A stretch of 11,268 nt of DNA from NCBI GenBank assembly GCA_012840755.1, contig DUWA01000148.1, positions 1 to 11,268 on the forward strand. Reading direction: 5' to 3'. This document shows, piece by piece, positions 7,108-11,268 of the stretch. Within the stretch, counting starts at the first letter, position 1; each line of letters starts with the position of its first letter. The notes under the pieces were generated by a model. The model saw only the letters and a program-made list of their open reading frames with translations. It did no database searches and had not been told where the DNA came from. The position numbers and the translations under genes were made by a program. This DNA is from Mycoplasmatota bacterium (GTDB taxonomy: Bacteria > Bacillota_I > Bacilli_A > RF39 > UBA660).

Positions 7108-8205
7108 GTGAACTCTGTATATATACATATCCCTTTTTGTTCAACAATATGTTCATATTGCGATTTTTGTAAATTTTTGTATAACGAAGAATGGGTAGAA
7201 AAATATTTAAATGAGTTAGAAAAAGAAATAAAATCAAAATATAATGGTGAATTAATAAAAACATTGTATATAGGCGGAGGAACACCGTCGTGTTTATCAA
7301 TAGCAGAACTTACTAAATTATTTGAGATAATTAAATATTTTAATAAAGATATAAATTGTGAAACTACTTTTGAATGTAATATAGAAAATATAAACGAAGA
7401 AAAACTGTTGTTTTTATTAAATAATAAAGTTAATAGACTTAGTATAGGAGTTCAAACATTTAATGATAATTATTTATCATTTTTAAATAGAAAACATGTT
7501 GAAACTGAAATTAAAGATAAGATAGAGTTCGCTAAAAAAATAGGATTCGATAATATTAGTATTGACCTAATATACGCTATACCTAATCAAACGATTAACG
7601 AATTAAAAATGGAAATAGATAAATTTATAGAATTAGATATAAATCACATTTCTACATATTCACTAATAATTGAATCAAATACTAAACTTAATATTGATAA
7701 TATATCAAATATAGATGAAGCATTAGATAAAGAAATGTATGATTATATAACAAATCGTTTATTGAAAAAAGGTTTCAATCATTATGAAATTAGTAATTTT
7801 GCTAAACCAGGATATGAATCTAAACATAACTTAGTTTACTGGAATAATCAAAACTACTATGGTTTTGGACTTGGTGCGAGTGGCTATATAAATGATATTA
7901 GATATGAAAATACAAGAAGTTTTAATAACTATTTAAATGGTAAATATGTACTAAATGAAGAAGTATTAGATAAACAAAAAACAATAGAAAATGAATATAT
8001 TCTGGGATTTAGAAAAATAAAAGGAATAAATAAAGTAGACTTTTATAATAAATTCAGAGTAGATATATCAAAAAACAAAAATATCCAAAAAAATATAAAA
8101 GAAGGAAAAATCATTGATGATGGAGAAAATATATTTATTAAAAAAGAATATATATATATATCCAATAGTATATTAATTGATTTTATAGGTGATGATTATG
8201 AATAA
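7108..8205 (+). CDS. hemW: Radical SAM heme chaperone HemW
   Basis: A 365-residue radical SAM protein of the HemN/HemW family. The N-terminus MNSVYIHIPFCSTICSYCDF places the iron-sulfur ligands at C11, C15 and C18 (C-x3-C-x2-C). GGGTPSCL (SAM contact), RLSIGVQTF and ISIDLIYAIPNQT follow in the usual order, and the C-terminal HemN_C-like part carries EISNFAKPG and the EYILGFRKIKGI segment. HemW binds heme and helps insert it into target proteins; it is not the coproporphyrinogen dehydrogenase HemN. The start is GTG 7108, 5 nt after AAGGTGA (7096-7102). C21 follows the cluster motif in CDFCKF, where HemW usually lacks Cys. It is the first gene of its operon and overlaps the next by 8 nt. Its position after lepA matches the lepA-hemW order of Bacillus. 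Confidence 0.93.
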   Translation: MNSVYIHIPFCSTICSYCDFCKFLYNEEWVEKYLNELEKEIKSKYNGELIKTLYIGGGTPSCLSIAELTKLFEIIKYFNKDINCETTFECNIENINEEKLLFLLNNKVNRLSIGVQTFNDNYLSFLNRKHVETEIKDKIEFAKKIGFDNISIDLIYAIPNQTINELKMEIDKFIELDINHISTYSLIIESNTKLNIDNISNIDEALDKEMYDYITNRLLKKGFNHYEISNFAKPGYESKHNLVYWNNQNYYGFGLGASGYINDIRYENTRSFNNYLNGKYVLNEEVLDKQKTIENEYILGFRKIKGINKVDFYNKFRVDISKNKNIQKNIKEGKIIDDGENIFIKKEYIYISNSILIDFIGDDYE

Positions 8206-8776
8206 AATCAAACATTTTACAAAAGAATTGAATTTTATAAAAAATAACAGATATAAAGAAAGTGCAGAAGTACTACTAGAATTACTGCCTGATTATTTTT
8301 TTCACATACCTGCAAGTTCAACAGGAAAGTATCATCCTAATTTTTCACTTGGTGAAAAAGGTCTAGTTAGGCACACAAAAGTTGCTATTAGAATAGCTTA
8401 CGAATTACTTTGCAATAACACAATAGGAAATATATTTAATCAAGATGAGAAAGATTTGATGTTAATTGCTATAATGTTGCACGATGGATGTAAATTAGGA
8501 GTAGAACAAACCGCTTATACAGTAGTTGATCATCCAATAATTATAAGTGAATATATAAAAGAAAATAGTACAAAAACTAAGTTTACTGCATCTGAAATTG
8601 AATTTATATGTTCATGTATTGAAACACATATGGGGGAGTGGAATACTGATTATAAAGGAAATAAAGTGTTAGAAAAACCATCTAATAAATATCAAAAATT
8701 TGTCCATATGTGTGATTTTTTATCAAGTAAAAAGTTTTTGGATATAAAGTTTGAAAACGATGAAATAATAGAATAG
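8198..8776 (+). CDS. HD-domain phosphohydrolase in the thymidylate operon
   Basis: A 192-residue predicted metal-dependent phosphohydrolase. Likely ligands are H59 (GLVRHTK), H95-D96 (IMLHDGCK), H112 (VVDHPI), H144 (IETHMGEW) and D173 (HMCDFLS). The preceding HIPASSTGKYHPNFSLGEKG segment is typical of a group of HD proteins found in Bacillota and phages, with an arrangement similar to the HD part of the YhaM exonuclease; the substrate is unknown. ATG 8198 is preferred because AGGTGA (8187-8192) precedes it by 5 nt; GTG 8189 and ATG 8192 lie inside that site. It overlaps hemW by 8 nt and ends 11 nt before thyA, so it belongs to this operon. It is not close in sequence to the HD protein at the start of the window. 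A nucleotide-clearing or nuclease role in dTMP metabolism is only guilt by association. Confidence 0.8.
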   Translation: MNKIKHFTKELNFIKNNRYKESAEVLLELLPDYFFHIPASSTGKYHPNFSLGEKGLVRHTKVAIRIAYELLCNNTIGNIFNQDEKDLMLIAIMLHDGCKLGVEQTAYTVVDHPIIISEYIKENSTKTKFTASEIEFICSCIETHMGEWNTDYKGNKVLEKPSNKYQKFVHMCDFLSSKKFLDIKFENDEIIE

Positions 8777-8787
8777 GAGAAAAGAAT

Positions 8788-9687
8788 ATGGCTAAATGGG
8801 ATAAAAAATATCTTGAACTTTGTGAAAAAATATTAAACGAAGGGGTTGAAGTAGAAAATAGAACAGGTATAAATACATTAAAAATACCATCTTATTGTTT
8901 CGAATTTGATTTACAAGAAGAATTTCCAATTTTGACAACTAAACAACTATTTTTTAAAAATGCTATTACAGAACTTTTATGGATTTATCAAGTGGCTAGT
9001 AATGATGTGAGGTGGCTGCAAGAGAGAAATAATAATATATGGGATGAATGGGAAATTGATACCAATGGTTTTTGGAAAGCAGAACAAATGGTTGTTGAAA
9101 ATGGAAAATTAGTAAAAAAGACGATTGAAAAAGATTTTGGTAAGAAATATGCTCATACAATTGGAACAGCATATGGTTATATTATTGACAAATATGATTT
9201 AACAAGAAAATGTTTAAATAACATTAAAAACAATCCAACAAACAGAAGAAATGTTATAAGTTTATGGCAAGAAGAATATTTAAAAACAGGTGTATTAGAA
9301 CCATGCGTATGGTCAACTGAATGGGATGTTACAGATGGGAAACTTAATGTTTTAGTACATCAAAGAAGTTGTGATGTACCACTGGGCTTACCTTTTAATG
9401 TGACACAATATGCTGTGTTATTAAATATGTTTGCTCATGTATGTGGGTTAAAACCAGGAAAAATGTTATGGAGCATAAAGGATGCTCACATATATGTTAA
9501 TCAAATCGATGGAATAAAAGAACAAATTCTAAGAGGAAAAGAATTAGAAGACTTAAAAGCGCCAACATTATGGTTGAATCCAGAAATAGATGACTTCTTT
9601 AAATTTGACAATTCAAAAGAATTAAAGGATATAAAAATATTAAATTATAATCATCATGGGAAAATTGAATTTCCTATTGCCAAATAG
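8788..9687 (+). CDS. thyA: Thymidylate synthase (ThyA)
   Basis: A 299-residue folate-dependent thymidylate synthase converting dUMP and methylene-THF to dTMP and DHF. Visible landmarks: R-T-G near residue 28 (phosphate binding), the helix ITELLWIY, IWDEW, the catalytic C173 in LEPCVWSTEWDV, then HQRSCDVPLGLPFNVTQYA (dUMP binding Arg, Ser, Asp, Asn) and the DAHIYVNQIDG segment (His, Tyr). The residue after the catalytic Cys is Val where E. coli has His; to my recollection B. subtilis ThyA also has Cys-Val, so this is a family variant and not damage. An insertion of about 35 residues after IWDEW makes it longer than the 264 of E. coli. AGGAGA (8775-8780), overlapping the HD stop codon, is 7 nt before ATG 8788. 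The folA start follows the stop by one base. Confidence 0.96.
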   Translation: MAKWDKKYLELCEKILNEGVEVENRTGINTLKIPSYCFEFDLQEEFPILTTKQLFFKNAITELLWIYQVASNDVRWLQERNNNIWDEWEIDTNGFWKAEQMVVENGKLVKKTIEKDFGKKYAHTIGTAYGYIIDKYDLTRKCLNNIKNNPTNRRNVISLWQEEYLKTGVLEPCVWSTEWDVTDGKLNVLVHQRSCDVPLGLPFNVTQYAVLLNMFAHVCGLKPGKMLWSIKDAHIYVNQIDGIKEQILRGKELEDLKAPTLWLNPEIDDFFKFDNSKELKDIKILNYNHHGKIEFPIAK

Positions 9688-9688
9688 T

Positions 9689-10189
9689 ATGAAGATATCA
9701 ATGATAGCAGCTGTGGGTAAAAATTTAGAAATAGGTAAAGATAACAAATTACTTTGGTATCTACCAAATGATCTTCCATTTTTTAAAAAAATAACAAATG
9801 GAAAAAAAATTATAATGGGAAGACTTACATTTGAATCATTACCCAAAGTGTTGCCTAATAGAACACATTTAGTACTAACAAAAAATAAAATTAAAAATGA
9901 TGAAATTCTACAATTTTCCAATATAAATGATTTGATGATGTATATAAACAAATTAAAAGATGAAGAAGTATTTATTATAGGTGGAGGAAGTGTTTATAAA
10001 CAGTTTATAGATTATGCGGATAGTCTATACATTACGGAAGTTGATAAAACGTATTATAATGCCGACACCTTTTTCCCTGAGTTCAATAAAGAGGAATTTA
10101 ATAAAACGATAATAGATGAATATAAGGATGATTTAGTGAGTTATCAACATGTATTATATGAAAGAAAGAGGAAAAAAAATGAAGGGTAA
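9689..10189 (+). CDS. folA: Dihydrofolate reductase
   Basis: A 166-residue enzyme reducing DHF to THF with NADPH, closing the cycle with ThyA. Landmarks: MKISMIAAVGKN at the start, LLWYLPNDLPFFKK with the catalytic Asp at residue 28, IIMGRLTFESLP, NRTHLVLT, and IIGGGSVYKQF for the cofactor. The C-terminal strand pattern (YITEVDKTYYNADTFFPEF) is normal. Start: an ATG at 9656 would extend the protein by 11 residues into thyA, but ATG 9689 gives the canonical family N-terminus. It lies one base after the thyA stop with no clear Shine-Dalgarno, implying reinitiation by ribosomes finishing thyA; ATG 9701 is a third possibility. The end overlaps tmk by 11 nt. Confidence 0.94.
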   Translation: MKISMIAAVGKNLEIGKDNKLLWYLPNDLPFFKKITNGKKIIMGRLTFESLPKVLPNRTHLVLTKNKIKNDEILQFSNINDLMMYINKLKDEEVFIIGGGSVYKQFIDYADSLYITEVDKTYYNADTFFPEFNKEEFNKTIIDEYKDDLVSYQHVLYERKRKKNEG

Positions 10190-10862
10190 ACTTATTGTTA
10201 TTGAGGGAACTGATTGTTCAGGAAAGGAAACACAAACAAACTTATTAGTAGAAAAGTTAAATAATATTGGATTACGTGTAAAAAGATTTAGTTATCCAAA
10301 TTATGATAGTCCAACAGGTAAAATAGTTGGAGGTCCATACTTAGGAAAAAAACATATATGTGAAGGTTGGTTTTTAGAAGGTGCTGCTAATGTTGATCCT
10401 AAAATAGCCGCACTTTATTTTGCAGCAGATAGAAGATATAATAAAAACATAATAAAACAATATTTAAATGATGGAGTTAATATAATTTTAGATAGATATA
10501 TTTATTCAAATATTGCCCATCAAGGTGGTAAGATAGAAAACACAGATGAAAGATTTGCGATGTATAAGTGGTTAGAAAAATTAGAAGTGGAGTTATTAGA
10601 ACTACCCCACGCAGATATTAAAGTCTTCTTGCACATGCCGTATGAGCAAGCTTGTATTTTAAAAAAAGATAGACTAGAACAAGCAGATCAACATGAAAGT
10701 GATGAAAGACACTTAAGATTAGCAGAAAAATCATTTATTGAGGTTGCTTCAAAATTTGACTTTAAAACCATTGAGTGTGTGGATAATGAAAAAATAAAAA
10801 GCATTGATGAAATTAATAAAGAACTATATGAATATGTATTATCAAAGTTAAAAAAGGCATAG
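10179..10862 (+). CDS. tmk: dTMP kinase (thymidylate kinase)
   Basis: A 227-residue P-loop kinase predicted to phosphorylate dTMP to dTDP, completing the thymidylate block. The P-loop is GTDCSGKETQ (residues 10-19), with FSYPNYDSPTGK after it (dTMP binding region), the DRY motif at 105-107 (LDRYIYSN) and a lid-like segment near KKDRLEQADQHE. The position after the P-loop Lys is Glu, where Ser or Thr is usual; I recall this in a subgroup of Bacillota thymidylate kinases. A segment rich in Gly (GGPYLGKKHICEGWFLEGAAN) adds length over typical ~210-residue Tmk. ATG 10179 is chosen for AAGAGGA (10166-10172) upstream; ATG 10149 would lie deep in folA. The substrate is inferred from family and neighbours; another deoxynucleotide is possible. 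Confidence 0.87.
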   Translation: MKGKLIVIEGTDCSGKETQTNLLVEKLNNIGLRVKRFSYPNYDSPTGKIVGGPYLGKKHICEGWFLEGAANVDPKIAALYFAADRRYNKNIIKQYLNDGVNIILDRYIYSNIAHQGGKIENTDERFAMYKWLEKLEVELLELPHADIKVFLHMPYEQACILKKDRLEQADQHESDERHLRLAEKSFIEVASKFDFKTIECVDNEKIKSIDEINKELYEYVLSKLKKA

Positions 10863-10872
10863 CCTTTTTTTT
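10850..10872 (+). terminator. Intrinsic terminator of the hemW-tmk operon
   Basis: AAAAAAGGC (10850-10858) pairs with GCCTTTTTT (10862-10870) around an ATA loop and the T-run goes to 10872. The tmk stop codon TAG (10860-10862) is in the loop. Confidence 0.9.
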
Positions 10873-10903
10873 GTTTATACATATAAATGTTATAGGTGAT
10901 TAT

Positions 10904-11268
10904 ATGTATGAAATTATATCCCATAGAGCAAAATCTAATCATATTTATCCTGAAAATACTAAAGAAGCTATATTAAAAGTTTTGATGGATGAAAAAATTG
11001 ATGGAATTGAAATAGATATTAGAATGACTAAGGATAAAAAACTAATCGTTTTTCATGATCCTATTTTAAATATTAAAACTAATTGTAATGGCATTGTGAA
11101 ATTTAAAAAATATAAACAAATAAAAAAATGTAAGTTACATGAGAAATATTATATTCCCTTGTTAGAATCATTACTAAAAGAAATAGCGTATTTAAAAATT
11201 GATAAAAAAATAATTTTAGATATAAAATATGAAGGAAAAGATATTAATAATATTGTCTGTATATTGTG
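10904..11268 (+). CDS. Glycerophosphodiester phosphodiesterase family protein (partial)
   Basis: The first 121 codons of a gene cut by the window end. Residues match the GDPD domain: H7-R8 at the start (SHRAKSNHIYPENT), E36 and D38 (GIEIDIRMTKD) as metal ligands, and H51-D52 (IVFHDP). A third expected acidic site appears as ILDIKYE, where Glu-x-Lys is more usual. The family hydrolyses glycerophosphodiesters to glycerol-3-phosphate and an alcohol in phospholipid turnover. There is no signal peptide or membrane segment in the visible part, so it is probably cytoplasmic. ATG 10904 has AGGTGA (10894-10899) 4 nt upstream. It follows the tmk terminator by about 30 nt, so it should have its own promoter; only weak candidates (for example TATAAA at 10882-10887) are visible. 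Confidence 0.85.
   Translation, partial: MYEIISHRAKSNHIYPENTKEAILKVLMDEKIDGIEIDIRMTKDKKLIVFHDPILNIKTNCNGIVKFKKYKQIKKCKLHEKYYIPLLESLLKEIAYLKIDKKIILDIKYEGKDINNIVCIL

Noticed and set aside
9656-9688. Longer folA from ATG 9656
   Set aside because: It would add 11 residues encoded inside thyA with no ribosome site; ATG 9689 gives the typical DHFR N-terminus.
1-11268. CRISPR array, tRNA genes, IS elements or a phage module
   Set aside because: No regular 25-40 bp repeats, cloverleaf-like GC-rich segments, transposase or integrase motifs were seen. The thyA-folA-tmk cluster alone is not evidence of a phage.

Overview
The window is very AT-rich bacterial DNA with a compact, all-plus-strand gene layout. 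Ribosome binding sites of the GGAGG/AGGTGA type, a T-box leader, short intrinsic terminators and the gene order lepA-(regulator)-hemW point to an uncultured low-GC Bacillota, probably a Bacilli-related gut lineage; this placement is inference. The standard genetic code is used: UGG encodes Trp throughout and no long gene carries an in-frame UGA.

Region 1 (1-3591): a sigma-A-like promoter and a valine T-box leader (specifier GUA) precede a two-gene operon, an HD-domain hydrolase followed by valS. The operon ends in a strong hairpin whose stem contains the valS stop codon.

Region 2 (3592-4736): two four-cysteine type IV pilin-like genes lie in tandem. The first is intact, with a strong Shine-Dalgarno, a prepilin cleavage site and its own terminator. 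The second is open to its end and has its own terminator, but it lacks a start codon and the prepilin leader. The DNA between them holds a 10-bp-periodic array resembling tandem Spo0A boxes, and short inverted copies of GTTGACTA. This is the most unusual part of the window.

Region 3 (4737-7043): lepA is translationally coupled to a small regulator that looks like two SpoIIID-type helix-turn-helix modules in one chain.

Region 4 (7055-10872): one operon from a good promoter to a terminator: hemW, a second and unrelated HD-domain phosphohydrolase, thyA, folA (DHFR) and tmk. The genes overlap or nearly touch. ThyA makes dTMP and oxidises methylene-THF to DHF, DHFR regenerates THF, and Tmk phosphorylates dTMP. 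The HD protein sits inside this thymidylate block without a known job.

Region 5 (10904-end): the start of a glycerophosphodiester phosphodiesterase gene, cut by the window edge.

No tRNA, rRNA, CRISPR array, insertion sequence or complete mobile element was recognised. Apart from the T-box leader there is no gene-free stretch longer than 300 bases.
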